Positions 43,736 through 56,119 are shown, numbered from the stretch's first letter. The stretch: DNA of 64,000 bases from Zea mays (GCF_902167145.1 NC_050102.1:5580850-5644849); one strand, 5' to 3'. Numbers and translations are program-made. The notes: a model not told the origin generated them from the letters alone.

Positions 43736-46114
43736 TTAGGCTTGGGTCTTAGGTACCCAACTCATGTTGGGTCCTACAAGGTTAGCACATATATCCTTAG
43801 GGACCCAAATGCAAGTTTTATCTCCCTTGCATCTTGCCCCTAACTTCCTAGCAATTACCTTTTTACCCTTTCTACAAATAGCAAAGGGAGCATTGCAAGC
43901 ATAATAAATGGTAGAAGGTTTGTTCACAACTTTTCTAGGAACATGAGCAACATTTCTTTTAGGAACAACATTTCTCCTAGTAACATTTCTATCATACACA
44001 TATGAAGAACTAGGAGCAAACATGGCATGAGAATCATAAACATATGAATCAAAATCATTACAAGCATTTCTAGCATGTCTCCTATCATGGTACATAAAGG
44101 CATGGTTCCTTTTTGCACTACTAGCCATAGGGGCCTTCCCTTTCTCCTTGGCGGGAATGGGAGCCTTATGGCTTGTTAAGTTCTTGGCTTCCCTCTTGAA
44201 GCCAAGCCCATCCTTAATTGAGGGGTGTCTACCAACCGTGTAGGCATCCCTAGCAAATTTTAGTTTTTCAAAATCACTTTTGCTAGTCTTAAGTTGAGCA
44301 TTAAGACTAGCCACTTCATCATTTAGTTTTGAAATTGAAACTAAGTGTTCACTACAAGCATTAACATCAAAATCCTTACACCTAGTGCAAATTGTAATAT
44401 TTTCAACACAAGAGTTGCTTGCTACTTCTAGTTTAGCAGTTAAAACATTAATTTCACCTTTTAAAGAAGAAATGGTTTCATTACAAGTAGAAAGTTCACA
44501 AGAAAGTATTCCATTTCTTTTAACTTCTAGAGCAAGTGAATTTTGTGCACTAACAAATTTATCATGTTCTTCATATAAAAGGTCTTCCTGTTTCTCTAAG
44601 ATTCTATCCTTTTCATTTAAGGCATCAATCAACTCATTAATCTTAGCTATCTTAGTTCTATCCAATCCCTTGAATAAACTAGAGTAATCAATTTCATCCT
44701 CACTAGATTCATCATCACTAGAAGAATCATAAGTATTAGTATTATGAGTGATTACCTTCTTTTCCCTTGCCATGAGGCAAGTGTGATGCTCGTTGGGGAA
44801 GAGGGCCGATTTGTTGAAGGCAGTGGCGGCGAGTCCCTCATTGTCGGAGTCGGAGGAGGAGCAATCCGAATCCCACTCCTTGCCTAGATGCGCCTCGCCC
44901 TTGGCCTTCTTGTAATTCTTCTTCTTTTCCCTCTTGTTTCCCTTTTCCTGGTCACTATCATTATCGGGGCAGTTAGCGATAAAATGACCAATCTTACCGC
45001 ACTTGAAGCATGAGCGCTTCCCCTTCGTCTTGGTCTTGCTTGGCTGCCCCTTGTGACCCTTTAGCACCGTCTTGAAGCGTTTGATGATGAGAGCCATCTC
45101 TTCATCATTAAGACCGGCCGCCTCAATTTGCGCCACCTTGTTGGGCAGCGCCTCCTTGCTCCTTGTTGCCTTGAGAGCAATGGGTTGAGGCTCATGGATT
45201 GGGCCATTCAACGCGTCGTCCACGTACCTCGCCTCCTTGATCATCATCCGCCCGCTTACAAATTTTCCAAGAATTTCCTCGGGCGACATCTTGATGTACC
45301 TAGGATTTTCACGAATATTGTTCACCAAGTGAGGATCAAGAACGGTAAATGACCTTAGCATTAGGCGGACGACGTCGTGATCCGTCCATCGCGTGCTTCC
45401 GTAGCTCCTTATTTTGTTGATAAGGATCTTGAGCCGGTTGTATGTTTGTGTCGGCTCCTCGCCCCTTATCATCGCGAATCGTCCGAGCTCGCCCTCCACC
45501 AATTCCATCTTGGTGAGTAAGGTGACATCATTCCCCTCATGAGAGATCTTGAGGGTGTCCCAAATCTGCTTGGCATTGTCCAAGCCGCTCACCTTGTGAT
45601 ACTCGTCCCTGCACAAAGAGGCTAGCAACACAGTAGTAGCTTGTGCATTTTTATGAATCTGTTCATTAATAAACGAAGGACTATCCGAGCTATCAAACTT
45701 CATTCCACTTTCCACAATCTCCCAAATGCTTGGATGGAGAGAAAATAGGTGAGTACGCATTTTGTGACTCCAAAATCCGTAGTCCTCTCCATCAAAGTGA
45801 GGAGGCTTGTCAAGTGGAATGGGGAGCAAATGAGCATTTGAACTATGCGGAATGCGCGAATAATCAAAAGAAAAGTTTGAGTTAACCGTCTTTTGTTTGT
45901 CATAGTCGTTGTCGTCGTTGTCCTTTTGGGAAGAGGAAGATTCGTCGCTGTCGTCGTAGTAGACGATCTCCTTGATGCGCCTTGTCTTCTTCTTCTTCCC
46001 TTCCTTCCGTCTATGGCCCGAGCCGGAGTCGGTAGGCTTGTCTTCTTTGGGCTCGTTGACGAAGGACTCCTTCTCCTTATCGTTGATCACGATTCCCTTC
46101 CCCTTAGGATCCAT
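43736..46114 (-). CDS. Sirevirus B gag
   Basis: ATG 46114 ([18 protein letters not shown]), 792 codons to TAA 43736-43738, no lesions. The N-terminus is lysine- and acid-rich ([19 protein letters not shown]). The copia capsid domain (UBN2-type) spans about residues 100-300 with [34 protein letters not shown] and [20 protein letters not shown] knuckle [14 protein letters not shown] lies near residue 375. A long C-terminal extension with a coiled-coil-like stretch ([17 protein letters not shown], later [17 protein letters not shown]) is typical of the long gag proteins of Sireviruses. It forms the virus-like particle. It lies just after the PBS and ends 8 nt before pol. Confidence 0.95.
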   Translation of the reverse strand: MDPKGKGIVINDKEKESFVNEPKEDKPTDSGSGHRRKEGKKKKTRRIKEIVYYDDSDESSSSQKDNDDNDYDKQKTVNSNFSFDYSRIPHSSNAHLLPIPLDKPPHFDGEDYGFWSHKMRTHLFSLHPSIWEIVESGMKFDSSDSPSFINEQIHKNAQATTVLLASLCRDEYHKVSGLDNAKQIWDTLKISHEGNDVTLLTKMELVEGELGRFAMIRGEEPTQTYNRLKILINKIRSYGSTRWTDHDVVRLMLRSFTVLDPHLVNNIRENPRYIKMSPEEILGKFVSGRMMIKEARYVDDALNGPIHEPQPIALKATRSKEALPNKVAQIEAAGLNDEEMALIIKRFKTVLKGHKGQPSKTKTKGKRSCFKCGKIGHFIANCPDNDSDQEKGNKREKKKNYKKAKGEAHLGKEWDSDCSSSDSDNEGLAATAFNKSALFPNEHHTCLMAREKKVITHNTNTYDSSSDDESSEDEIDYSSLFKGLDRTKIAKINELIDALNEKDRILEKQEDLLYEEHDKFVSAQNSLALEVKRNGILSCELSTCNETISSLKGEINVLTAKLEVASNSCVENITICTRCKDFDVNACSEHLVSISKLNDEVASLNAQLKTSKSDFEKLKFARDAYTVGRHPSIKDGLGFKREAKNLTSHKAPIPAKEKGKAPMASSAKRNHAFMYHDRRHARNACNDFDSYVYDSHAMFAPSSSYVYDRNVTRRNVVPKRNVAHVPRKVVNKPSTIYYACNAPFAICRKGKKVIARKLGARCKGDKTCIWVPKDICANLVGPNMSWVPKTQA

Positions 46115-46149
46115 CTCTTCGGGCGGTTAGTCCCTTTCTTGAAGAGAAC

Positions 46150-46162
46150 GGCTCCGATACCA
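46150..46162 (-). other. Sirevirus B primer-binding site
   Basis: Minus strand TGGTATCGGAGCC, 2 nt from the LTR (TTCTCA... edge then AT). It matches the initiator tRNA-Met complement TGGTATCAGAGC except for one base. Confidence 0.85.
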
Positions 46163-46164
46163 AT

Positions 46165-47420
46165 TGAGAGCACCTAGAGGGGGGGGTGAATAGGTGATCC
46201 TGTAAATCTTCAAAACTTAAGCCACAAAACTTTGATTAAGTGTTAGCACAGTTAACGCCAAGTGGCTAGAGCGAAGATCTTGCACAATATGATAATCACA
46301 AGAAGATCAACACAGAGAGGACACGGTGATTTATCCCGTGGTTCGGCCAAGTACAAAACTTGCCTACTCCACGTTGTGGCGTCCCAACGGACGAGAGTTG
46401 CACTCAACTCCTCTCAAGTGATCCAATGATCAACTTGAATACCACAGTGTTATGCTTTTCTTCTCAATATCCCGTTTGCGAGGAATCTCCACAACTTGGA
46501 GCCTCTCGCCCTTACACTTGAGATTCACAAAGAATTACGGAGTAAGGAAGGAATGAGCAACGCACACAAGACTTCAAAAGATCAGAGCAACAACACGCAC
46601 ACAAGTCGCACAAAGAGCTCGCAACACAACTCAAAAACTCCACAAGAGCTCTATATGCTATCACAATGAAACGAACGCGTGAGATTGACGTCTTGGTGCT
46701 TAGAAGTGTTGTAGGAATGCTTGGGTTTCTCCTCCATGCGACAAGGGGTCCCTTTTATAGCCCCAAGGCAGCTAGGAGCCGTTGGGAACAAATCTGGAAG
46801 GCCATCTTTGCCTTCAGTCTCGTGGCGCACCGGACAGTCCGGTGCACACCGGACACTGTCCGGTGCCCGATTTGTTTCCATAAAAAGCGCATCCGACCGT
46901 TGCTGTCTGATGCAGATCTGCGCACCGTTGGCGCACCGGACATGTCCGGTGCACACCGGACAGTCCGGTGTACCTTTCCGACCGTTGGCTCGGCCACGTG
47001 TCGCGCGCCGATCGCGCGGCCGACCGTTGGCTCACCGGACAGTCCGGTGCACACCGGACAGTCCGGTGAATTTTAGCCGAAGTCGCCGGAGAAAAACCCG
47101 AGAGCGGCTGGTTTGCTCCGCGCTGGTCTGGCGCACCGGACACTGTCCGGTGCACACCGGACAGTCCGGTGCCCCAGCCCGAAACAGCCTTTGGCTGTAC
47201 ACAGCCACTCTTCCACTTCTTTTCTTTTCTGCTTCTTCCTGTTTCTAACACTTAGACAAGATATTAGTACACAAAACCAATGTACTAAGGCTTAGAAACA
47301 TACCTTTACTTGTGATTTGCACTTTGTTCAACCATGGGCACATTTTCACATTTAAGCACTTGTGTTTGCACTCAATCACCAAAATACTTAGAAATGGCCC
47401 AAAGGCACATTTCCCTTTCA
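46165..47420 (-). repeat. Sirevirus B right LTR (5' LTR), 1256 bp
   Basis: Carries the promoter copy that would be used. Differences from the left LTR noted by eye are six substitutions plus two repeat-length changes. Confidence 0.95.
46751..46759 (-). promoter_or_regulatory. TATA box in Sirevirus B 5' LTR
   Basis: Minus strand TATAAAAGG, with transcription directed leftward through PBS, gag and pol. Confidence 0.6.
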
Positions 47421-47425
47421 AGTAG

Positions 47426-47888
47426 CCGTTGCCCCGCAGTTGCACCGGACAGTCCGGTGTACACCGGACATGTCCGGTGAATTATAGCGGAGCAGCCGTT
47501 AAGATTTCCCGAGGCTGCCAAGTTCCAGAGCCGCGTCTTCTTGGAGCACCGGACACTGTCCGGTGTACACCAGACAGTCCGGTGAATTATAGCGCGCCGG
47601 CTCTGAGAATTCCCGAGGCTGAATAGTTCTGCGTGAGGTCCCCTGGTGCACCGGACACTGTCCGATGCGCCACCGGACAGTCCGGTGCGCCAGACCAGGG
47701 AGCCTTTCGTGATGCCTTTAGCTCTCTATTTTGAACCCAACTTTGGTCCTTTTAATTGGCTTGTTGCGAACCTTTGACACCTGTATAACTTATACACTAG
47801 AGCAAACTAGTTAGTCCAATTGTTTGTGTTGGGCAATTCAACCACCAAAATTAATTAGGGACTTAGGTGTAAGCCTAATTCCCTTTCA
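47426..47888 (-). repeat. Sirevirus A left LTR, second part
   Basis: Resumes with CCGTTGCCCCGCAG after the right AGTAG copy and ends CCCTTTCA at 47888. It contains palindromes of the CACCGGACAGTCCGGTG family near 47440-47695, two of them degraded by single changes. Confidence 0.93.
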
Positions 47889-48711
47889 ATCTCCCCCTTT
47901 TTGGTGATTGATGCCAACACAAACCAAAGCAAATATAGAAGTGCATTATTGAACTAGTTTGCATAATGTAAGTGCAAAGGTTGCTTGGAATTGAGCCTAT
48001 ATAAATACTTACAAGATATGCATGGATTGTTTCTTCTCTTGTTAACATTTTGGATCACGCTTGCACCACATGTTTTGTTTTTGCAAACTATTTTGTAAAC
48101 CCTTTTCAAAGTTCTTTTGCAAATAGTAAAAGGTAAATGAATAAGATTTAGCAAAGCATTTTCAAGATTTGAAATTTTCTCCCCCTGTTTCAAATGCTTT
48201 TCCTTTGACTAAACAAAACTCCCCCTAAATGAGATTCTCCTCTTAGTGTTCAAGAGGGTTTTGATATATCATTTTTGAAATACTACTTTCTCCCCCTTTT
48301 GAACACAATAAGATACCAATTTGAAATTTACAATTTGAAAAACTCCAATTTTAAAGTTTGGTGGTGGTGCGGTCCTTTTGCTTTGGGCTCATACTCTCTC
48401 CCCCTTTGGCATGAATCGCCAAAAACGGAGTCATTAGAGCCCTCGAAGTACTTTCTTCCCCTTTGGTCATAAATAAATGAGTTAAGATTATACCAAGGAC
48501 GAAGTCCTTTTGCTCTCTCCCCCAAAGATGGAGAGTGACATGGAGCGACGGCGAAGGATGAGTTACGGAGTGGAAGCCTTTTCTTTGCCGAAGACTCCAA
48601 TTCCCTTTCAATATTCCTATGACTTGGTTTGAAATTCACTTGAAAACACATTAGTCATAGCATATAAAAGAGACATGATCAAAGGTATACAAAAGAGCTA
48701 TGTGTGCAATT
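47889..48711 (-). other. Sirevirus A region between pol and 3' LTR with repeated polypurine motifs
   Basis: Non-coding. CTCCCCCT on the plus strand occurs at 47891-47898 (at the LTR edge), 48179-48186, 48219-48226, 48290-48297 and 48398-48405, with a variant near 48516. This is the same arrangement as in element B but with one more copy. Confidence 0.8.
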
Positions 48712-51700
48712 TTAGCAAAAGAAATTGCGCGAATCAAGAATATTGAGCTCATGCCTAAGTTTGTTAAAAGTTTGTTCATCAAGAGGCTTGGTAAAGATAT
48801 CGGCTAATTGATCTTTAGTGTTAATGTTAGAAATCTCGATATCTCCCTTTTGTTGGTGATCCCTAAGAAAATGATACCGAATGGCTATGTGTTTAGTGCG
48901 GCTATGCTCGACGGGATTATCCGCCATCTTGATTGCACTCTCATTATCACATAGCAAAGGGACTTTGGTTAATTTGTAACCGTAGTCCCGCAGGGTTTGC
49001 CTCATCCAAAGCAATTGCGCGCAACAATGGCCTGCGACAATGTACTCGGCTTCGGCGGTGGAAAGAGCGATAGAATTTTGCTTCTTTGAAGCCCAAGACA
49101 CCAAGGATCTTCCCAAGAAGTGGCAAGTCCCCGATGTGCTCTTCCTATTGATTTTACACCCCGCCCAATCGGCATCCAAATAACCAATTAAATCAAAAGT
49201 GGATCCCCTAGGATACCAAAGCCCAAACTTAGGAGTATAAGCCAAATATCTCAAGATTCGTTTTACGGCCGTAAGGTGAGCTTCCTTAGGGTCGGCTTGA
49301 AATCTTGCACACATGCATACGGAAAGCATAATATCCGGTCGAGATGCACATAAATAGAGTAAGGAACCTATCATCGACCGGTATACCTTTTGATCCACGG
49401 ACTTACCTCCCGTGTCGAGGTCGAGATGCCCATTAGTTCCCATGGGTGTCTTGATGGGCTTGGCATCCTTCATCCCAAACTTGTTTAGAATGTCTTGAGT
49501 ATACTTCGTTTGGCTAATGAAAGTGCCCTCTTGGAGTTGCTTCACTTGAAATCCCAAGAAGTACTTCAACTCCCCCATCATAGACATCTCGAACTTTTGT
49601 GTCATGATCCTACTAAATTCTTCACATGTAGACTCGTTAGTAGACCCAAATATAATATCATCAACATAAATTTGGCATACAAACAAGTCATTTTCAATAG
49701 TTTTAGTGAATAGAGTAGGATCGGCCTTTCCGACTTTGAATTCATTAGTGATGAGAAAATCCCTAAGGCATTCATACCATGCTCTTGGGGCTTGCTTAAG
49801 CCCATAAAGCGCCTTAGAGAGTTTGTAAACATGGTTAGGGTACTCACTATCTTCAAAGCCGGGAGGTTGCTCAACATAGACCTCTTCCTTGATTGGTCCA
49901 TTGAGGAAGGCACTTTTCACGTCCATTTGATAAAGCTTAAAGCCATGGTAAGTAGCATAGGCTAATAATATACGAATTGACTCAAGCCTAGCTACGGGTG
50001 CATAGGTTTCACCGAAATCCAAACCTTCGACTTGGGAGTATCCCTTGGCCACAAGTCGAGCTTTGTTCCTTGTCACCACACCATGCTCATCTTGCTTGTT
50101 GCGGAAGACCCATTTGGTTCCTACAACATTTTGATTAGGACGTGGAACTAAATGCCATACCTCATTCCTAGTGAAGTTGTTGAGCTCCTCTTGCATCGCC
50201 ACCACCCAATCCGAATCTTGGAGTGCTTCCTCTACCCTGTGTGGCTCAATAGAGGAAACAAAAGAGTAATGCTCACAAAAATGTGCAATACGAGATCTAG
50301 TAGTTACCCCCTTATGAATGTCGCCGAGGATGGTGTCGACGGGGTGATCTCGTTGAATTGCTTGGTGGACTCTTGGGTGTGGTGGCCTTTGTTCTTCATC
50401 CTCCTTGTCTTGATCATTTGCATCTCCCCCTTGATCATTGCCGTCATCTTGAGGTGGCTCATTTGCTTGATCTTCTACTTCATCAACTTGAGCCTCATCC
50501 TCATTTTGAGTCGGTGGAGATGCTTGCGTGGAGGGGGACGGTTGATCTTGTGCATTTGGAGGCTCTTCGGATTCCTTAGGACACACATCCCCAATGGACA
50601 TGTTCCTTAGCGCGATGCATGGAGCCTCTTCATTTCCTATCTCATCAAGATCAACTTGCTCTACTTGAGAGCCGTTAGTCTCATCAAACACAACGTCACA
50701 AGAAACTTCAACTTGTCCAGTGGACTTGTTAAAGACTCTATATGCCCTTGTGTTTGAATCATATCCTAGTAAAAAGCCTTCTACAGTCTTAGGAGCAAAT
50801 TTAGATTTCCTACCTCTTTTAACAAGAATAAAGCATTTGCTACCAAAGACTCTAAAATATGAAATGTTGGGCTTTTTACCGGTTAGGAGTTCATACGATG
50901 TCTTCTTGAGGATTCGGTGAAGATATAACCGATTGATGGCGTAGCAAGCGGTGTTGACCGCCTCGGCCCAAAACCGATCCGAAGTCTTGTATTCATCAAG
51001 CATGGTTCTTGTCATGTCCAATAGAGTTCTATTCTTCCTCTCCACTACACCATTTTGTTGTGGGGTGTAGGGAGAAGAGAACTCATGCTTGATGCCCTCC
51101 TCCTCAAGGAAGCCTTCAATTTGAGAGTTCTTGAACTCCGTCCCGTTGTCGCTTCTTATTTTCTTGATCCTTAAGCCGAACTCATTTTGAGCCTGTCTCA
51201 AGAATCCCTTTAAGGTCTCTTGGGTTTGAGATTTTTCCTGCAAAAAGAATACCCAAGTGAAGCGAGAATAATCGTCCACTATTACAAGACAATACTTACT
51301 CACGCCGATGCTTATGTAAGCAATCGGGCCGAATAGATCCATGTGGAGTAGCTCAAGAGGCATGTCGGTCGTCATGATGTTCTTATGTGGATGATGAGCT
51401 CCAACTTGCTTTCCTGCTTGGCATGCACTACAAACCCTGTCTTTCTCAAAATGAACATTTGTTAGTCCTAAAATGTGTTCTCCCTTTAGAAGCTTGTGAA
51501 GATTCTTCATCCCAACATGTGCTAGTCGGCGATGCCAGAGCCAGCCCATGTTAGTCTTAGCAATTAAGCAAGTGTCGAGTTCAGCTCTATCAAAATCTAC
51601 CAAGTATAGCTGACCCTCTAACACTCCCTTAAATGCTATTGAATCATCACTTGTTTTAAAGACAGTGACACCTATATCAGTGAAAAGACAGTTGTAGCCC

Positions 51701-51954
51701 ATTTTGCATAATTGAGATACAGAAAGCAAATTGTAATCTAATGAATCTACAAGAAAAACATTGGAAATAGAATGGTCAGGAGATATAGCTATTTTACCAA
51801 GACCTTTGACCAAACCTTGATTTCCATCCCCGAATGTGATAGCTCGTTGGGGATCTTGGTTTTTCTCGTAGGAGGAGAACATCTTCTTCTCCCCTGTCAT
51901 ATGGTTTGTGCACCCGCTGTCGAGTATCCAACTTGAGCCCCCGGATGCATAAAC
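48712..51954 (-). CDS. Sirevirus A pol polyprotein, open
   Basis: Open for 1081 codons after a pol-frame TAG at about 51955-51957, with no internal stop or frameshift seen. Protease [13 protein letters not shown] lies at the very start. Integrase has [15 protein letters not shown] and CSACQAGK, then Asp in [11 protein letters not shown], Asp in [11 protein letters not shown] and Glu in [14 protein letters not shown] has [20 protein letters not shown] and [13 protein letters not shown]. RNase H has [31 protein letters not shown] and [13 protein letters not shown]. It lies in the +1 frame relative to gag, as in element B. In B the codon just before GTTTATGC is CAG and here it is TAG, which would block a frameshift route but leave an AG splice acceptor. 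Confidence 0.9.
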   Translation of the reverse strand, partial: VYASGGSSWILDSGCTNHMTGEKKMFSSYEKNQDPQRAITFGDGNQGLVKGLGKIAISPDHSISNVFLVDSLDYNLLSVSQLCKMGYNCLFTDIGVTVFKTSDDSIAFKGVLEGQLYLVDFDRAELDTCLIAKTNMGWLWHRRLAHVGMKNLHKLLKGEHILGLTNVHFEKDRVCSACQAGKQVGAHHPHKNIMTTDMPLELLHMDLFGPIAYISIGVSKYCLVIVDDYSRFTWVFFLQEKSQTQETLKGFLRQAQNEFGLRIKKIRSDNGTEFKNSQIEGFLEEEGIKHEFSSPYTPQQNGVVERKNRTLLDMTRTMLDEYKTSDRFWAEAVNTACYAINRLYLHRILKKTSYELLTGKKPNISYFRVFGSKCFILVKRGRKSKFAPKTVEGFLLGYDSNTRAYRVFNKSTGQVEVSCDVVFDETNGSQVEQVDLDEIGNEEAPCIALRNMSIGDVCPKESEEPPNAQDQPSPSTQASPPTQNEDEAQVDEVEDQANEPPQDDGNDQGGDANDQDKEDEEQRPPHPRVHQAIQRDHPVDTILGDIHKGVTTRSRIAHFCEHYSFVSSIEPHRVEEALQDSDWVVAMQEELNNFTRNEVWHLVPRPNQNVVGTKWVFRNKQDEHGVVTRNKARLVAKGYSQVEGLDFGETYAPVARLESIRILLAYATYHGFKLYQMDVKSAFLNGPIKEEVYVEQPPGFEDSEYPNHVYKLSKALYGLKQAPRAWYECLRDFLITNEFKVGKADPTLFTKTIENDLFVCQIYVDDIIFGSTNESTCEEFSRIMTQKFEMSMMGELKYFLGFQVKQLQEGTFISQTKYTQDILNKFGMKDAKPIKTPMGTNGHLDLDTGGKSVDQKVYRSMIGSLLYLCASRPDIMLSVCMCARFQADPKEAHLTAVKRILRYLAYTPKFGLWYPRGSTFDLIGYLDADWAGCKINRKSTSGTCHFLGRSLVSWASKKQNSIALSTAEAEYIVAGHCCAQLLWMRQTLRDYGYKLTKVPLLCDNESAIKMADNPVEHSRTKHIAIRYHFLRDHQQKGDIEISNINTKDQLADIFTKPLDEQTFNKLRHELNILDSRNFFC

Positions 51955-51967
51955 CTACAAAACAATT

Positions 51968-54665
51968 TTAGTTCTTGACTTTAGGTACCCAAACGGTTTT
52001 GGGTCCTTTGGCATTAGAAACAAGAACTTTGGGTACCCAAACACAAGTCTTGGAGCCCTTGTGTTTGCCCCCAACAAACTTGGCAACTACCTTGCCAGAT
52101 TTGTTAGTTAAAACATATGATGCATCAAAGGTTTTGAATGAAATGTCATGATCATTTGATGCATTAGGAGTTTTCTTCTTAGGCAACTTAGCACAGGTTG
52201 GTTGCCTAGAGCTAGATGTCTCACCCTTATACATAAAAGCATGGTTAGGGCCAGAGTGAGACTTCCTAGAGTGAATTCTCCTAATTTTGTCCTCGGGATA
52301 ACCGGCAGGGTATAAAATGTAACCCTCGTTATCCTGAGGCATGGGAGCCTTGCCCTTAACAAAGTTAGACAATCTTTTAGGAGGGGCATTAAGTTTGACA
52401 TTGTCTCCCCTTTGGAAGCCAATGCCATCCTTGATGCCAGGGCGTCTCCCACTATAGAGCATACTTCTAGCAAATTTAAATTTTTCATTTTCTAAGTTAT
52501 GCTCGGCAATTTTAGCATCTAATTTTGCTATATGATCATTTTGTTGTTTAATTAAAGACATGTGATCATGAATAACATTGATATCAACATCTCTACATCT
52601 AGTACAAATAGATACATGCTCAACGATAGATGTAGAGGGTTTGCAAGATTTTAATTCTACGACCTTAGCATGTAACATGTCATTCTTAGTTCTAAGGTCG
52701 GATATAGTAGCATTGCAAACATCAAAATCTTTAGCCTTAGCAAGCAATTTTTCATTTTCAATCCTAAGGCTAGCAAGAGAAATGTTCAATTCTTCAATCC
52801 TAGCAAGTAAATCATCATCATTATTTCTAGAATTGGTAATTGAAACATTACAAACATGAGAATCAACCTTAGCTAACAAATTAGCATTTTAATTTCTAAG
52901 GTTGTCTATTGTCTCATGGCAAGTGCTTAGCTCACTAGATAATTTTTCACATTTCTCAATTTCTAGAGCATAAACATTTTTAACCTTAACATGTTTCTTA
53001 TTTTCCTTAATTAGGAAGTCCTCTTGAGAATCCAAAAGGTCATCCTTTTCATGAATAGCACTAATCAATTCATTTAATTTTTCCTTTTGTTCCATGTTAA
53101 GGTTGGCAAAAAGGGTACGCAAGTTATCTTCCTCATCACTAGCATTATCATCACTAGAGGACTCATATCTAGTGGAGGATTTGGATTTAACCTTCTTCTT
53201 TTTGCCGTCCTTTGCCATGAGGCACTTGTGGCCGACGTTGGGGAAGAGGAGTCCCTTGGTGACGGCGATGTTGGTGGCGTCCTCGTCGTCGGAGGAGTCG
53301 GTGGAGATCTCATCGGAGTCCCACTCGCGGCACACGTGGGCATCGCCGCCCCTCTTCTTGTGGTACCTTTTCTTTTCTCTCTTCTTGCCCTTCTTGTCGT
53401 TATCCCTGTCACTGTCACTTGATAATGGACATTTAGCAATAAAGTGACCGGGCTTACCACACTTGTAGCAAACCTTCTTGGAACAGGATTTGTAATCCTT
53501 CCCCTTCCGTTGCTTGAGGATTTGGCGAAAGCTTTTGATGATTAAAGCCATCTCCTCGTTGTCGAGCTTTGAAGCGTCGATTGGTTGTCTACTTGGTGTA
53601 GACTCCTCCTTCTTCTCCTCCGTCGCCTTGAAAGCCACCAGTTGTGCTTCGGACGTGGAGGGATCATCAAGCTCGTTGATCTTCTTTGAGCCCTTGATCA
53701 TGCATTCAAAGCTCACAAAATTCCCGATAACTTCCTCGGGGGTCATTAGTGTATATCTAGAATTACCACGAATTAATTGAACTTGAGTGGGGTTAAGGAA
53801 GATGAGTGATCTAAGAATAACCTTAACCACTTCGTGGTCATCCCATTTCTTGCTCCCGAGGTTGCGCACTTGGTTCACCAAGGTTTTGAGCCGGTTGTAC
53901 ATATCTTGTGGCTCCTCCCCTTGGCGAAGACGGAAGCGACCGAGCTCCCCCTCGATCGTTTCCCGCTTGGTGATCTTGGTGAGTTCATCACCCTCGTGCG
54001 CGGTCTTGAGTAGATCCCAAATCTCCTTTGCATTCTTCAACCCTTGCACCTTGTTATATTCCTCTCTACTTAGAGAGGCAAGGAGTATGGTTGTGGCTTG
54101 GGAGTTGAAGTGCTCGATTTGGGCTACTTCATCCACATCATAGTCTTCATCCCCTACGGATGGTACCTGTGCACCAAACTCAACAACATCCCATATACTT
54201 TTGTGGAGTGAGGTTAGATGAAATCGCATTAAATCACTCCACCTAGCGTAATCTTCACCATCAAAAGTTGGTGGTTTGCCTAATGGGACGGAAAGTAAAG
54301 GTGTATGTTTGGAAATGCGAGGGTAGCGTAGGGGAATCTTACTATACTTCTTACGCTCTTGGCGCTTAGAAGTGACGGACGCCGCGTCGGAGCCGGAGGT
54401 GGATGCCGATGAAGAATCGGTCTCGTAGTAGACCACCTTCCTCATCCTCTTTTTTTTTGTCCTCACTCCGATGCGGCTTGTGGGAAGAGGACTTCTCCTT
54501 CTTCTCTTTGTGGTGTGAAGAAGATTTCTTCTCCTTCCCTTTGGAGGAGTCCTTCTTCTTCTCCTTCCTCTTGGTGCGGGACTCTTCCGATGAAACGCTC
54601 TCGTGGCTTGTAGTGGGCTTTTCGCCGGTCTCCATCTCCTTCTTGGCGTGATCTCCCGACATCAC
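51968..54665 (-). pseudogene. Sirevirus A gag, one frameshift and one stop
   Basis: Likely ATG 54665 or 54662 (MSGDHAKKEMETGEKPT). A T-run at 54450-54458 (an A-run in the gene) is one base longer than the frame needs, which shifts the N-terminal 70 codons out of frame with the rest. The following part has PPTFDGEDYARWSDLMRFHL, AKEIWDLLKTAHEGD and YNRLKTLVNQVRNLG (capsid domain), a CCHC knuckle CYKCGKPGHFIAKC, and acidic and coiled-coil-like segments. TAA at 52889-52891 interrupts it. The frame then continues to the proper end VWVPKVKN at 51968. It stops 13 nt before the start of the open pol frame. Confidence 0.88.
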
Positions 54666-54690
54666 TTCGAGCGGTTAGGCTCTAATGAAG

Positions 54691-54708
54691 CACCGGGCTT
54701 TGATACCA
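54691..54708 (-). other. Sirevirus A primer-binding site
   Basis: Minus strand TGGTATCAAAGCCCGGTG, 2 nt from the right LTR. It matches the initiator tRNA-Met complement with one mismatch in the first 12. Confidence 0.85.
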
Positions 54709-54710
54709 AT

Positions 54711-56022
54711 TGATAGTCGCCTAGAGGGGGGGTGAATAGGGCGAAACTGAAATTTACAAATATAAACACAACTACAAGCCGGGTTAGCGTTAGAAACAAA
54801 ACTGAGTCCGCAAGAGAGGGCGTGAAAACAAATCACAAGCGAATAATGAAGTGTGACACGCGGATTTGTTTTACCGAGGTTCAGTTCTCTCAAACCTACT
54901 CCCCGTTGAGGAGGCCACAAAGGCCGGGTCTCTTTCAACCCTTCCCTCTCTCAAACGGCCCCTCGGACCGAGTGAGCTTCTCTTCTCAAATCACTTGGGA
55001 ATCAAACTTCCCGCAAGGACCACCACACAATTGGTGTCTCTTGCCTCAATTACAAGTGAGTGTTTGATCACAAGAAAGAATGCCAAAGAAAAGAAGCGAT
55101 CCAAGCGCAAGAGCTCAAATAAACACTACAAATCACTCTCTCTAGTCACTAAGGCTTTGTGTGGAGTTTGGAGAGGATTTGATCTCTTTTGGTGTGCTTT
55201 GCAATGAATGCTAGCTCTTGTATAGTGGTTGGAAGCTGGAAAACTTGGATGCAATGAATGGTGTGGTGGTTGGGGTATTTATAGCCCCAACCACCAAACA
55301 TGACCGTTGGTGGAGGTTGTCTGTCGTATGGTGCACCGGACAGTCCGGTGCACACCGGACATGTCCGGTGCGCCAGCCACGTCACCAAAGCCGTTGCGAT
55401 TCGACCGTTGGAGTTCTGACTTCTGGGCCCGCCTGGATGTCCGGTGGCGCACCGGACATGTACTGTAGATTGTCCGGTGCGCCAGTATGGGCGTGCCTGA
55501 CGCCTGCGCGCTCTGGCGCGCATTAATTGCTGTTGCAGGCGACCGTTGGCGCGAAGTAGCCGTTGCCCCGCAGTTGCACCGGACAGTCCGGTGTACACCG
55601 GACATGTCCGGTGAATTATAGCGGAGCAGCCGTTAAGATTTCCCGAGGCTGCCAAGTTCCAGAGCCGCGTCTTCTTGGAGCACCGGACACTGTCCGGTGT
55701 ACACCGGACAGTCCGGTGAATTATAGCGTGCCGGCTCTGAGAATTCTCGAGGCTGAAGAGTTCTGCGCGAGGTCCCCTGGTGCACCGGACACTGTCCGGT
55801 GCGCCACCGGACAGTCCGGTGCGCCAGACCAGGGAGCCTTTCGGGATGCCTTTAGCTCTCTATTTTGAACCCAACTTTGGTCCTTTTAATTGGCTTGTTG
55901 CGAACCTTTGACACCTGTATAACTTATACATTAGAGCAAACTAGTTAGTCCAATTGTTTGTGTTGGGCAATTCAACCACCAAAATTAATTAGGGACTTAG
56001 GTGTAAGCCTAATTCCCTTTCA
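54711..56022 (-). repeat. Sirevirus A right LTR (5' LTR), 1312 bp
   Basis: Complete copy, with the palindrome cluster at about 55335-55825 and the TATA box at 55276-55283. About 18 differences from the split left LTR by eye. Confidence 0.95.
55276..55283 (-). promoter_or_regulatory. TATA box in Sirevirus A 5' LTR
   Basis: Minus strand TATAAATA between short GGGGCTA/ACCCC flanks, downstream (in element sense) of the palindrome cluster. Confidence 0.55.
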
Positions 56023-56119
56023 AAAACACTGTTATAATTGTCCGAAAATGGTACATGTAGGTCTACATAGTGTAGAAATATACCACAAAAAGTTTGGTTG
56101 CCAAAATAAAAAAATAAAA

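Larger units (their letters stand above)
38467..47420 (-). mobile_element. Sirevirus B (Ty1/copia), coding-intact, nested in the LTR of Sirevirus A
   Basis: LTRs 38467-39740 and 46165-47420 start TGAGAGCACC and end CCCTTTCA on the plus strand, with AGTAG target copies at 38462-38466 and 47421-47425. It is 8954 bp with PBS, gag (792 codons), pol (1068 codons) and PPT in normal order on the minus strand. No stop or frameshift is visible inside gag or pol. LTRs differ at about six bases plus two small repeat-length changes. It resembles maize Ji/Opie elements as I remember them. Confidence 0.95.
37619..56022 (-). mobile_element. Sirevirus A (Ty1/copia), inserted in the CACTA and split by Sirevirus B
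   Basis: LTRs start TGATAGTCGCC and end CCCTTTCA on the plus strand, with AAAAC target copies at 37614-37618 and 56023-56027. Minus orientation is shown by the iMet-type PBS next to the right LTR and by gag and pol. Without element B it is about 9.4 kb. The Sirevirus assignment rests on the LTR palindromes CACCGGACAGTCCGGTG, the repeated polypurine motifs before the 3' LTR, and the pol sequence. LTRs differ at about 18 positions in 1311 bp by eye. Gag has a frameshift and a stop. Pol is open. Confidence 0.93.
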
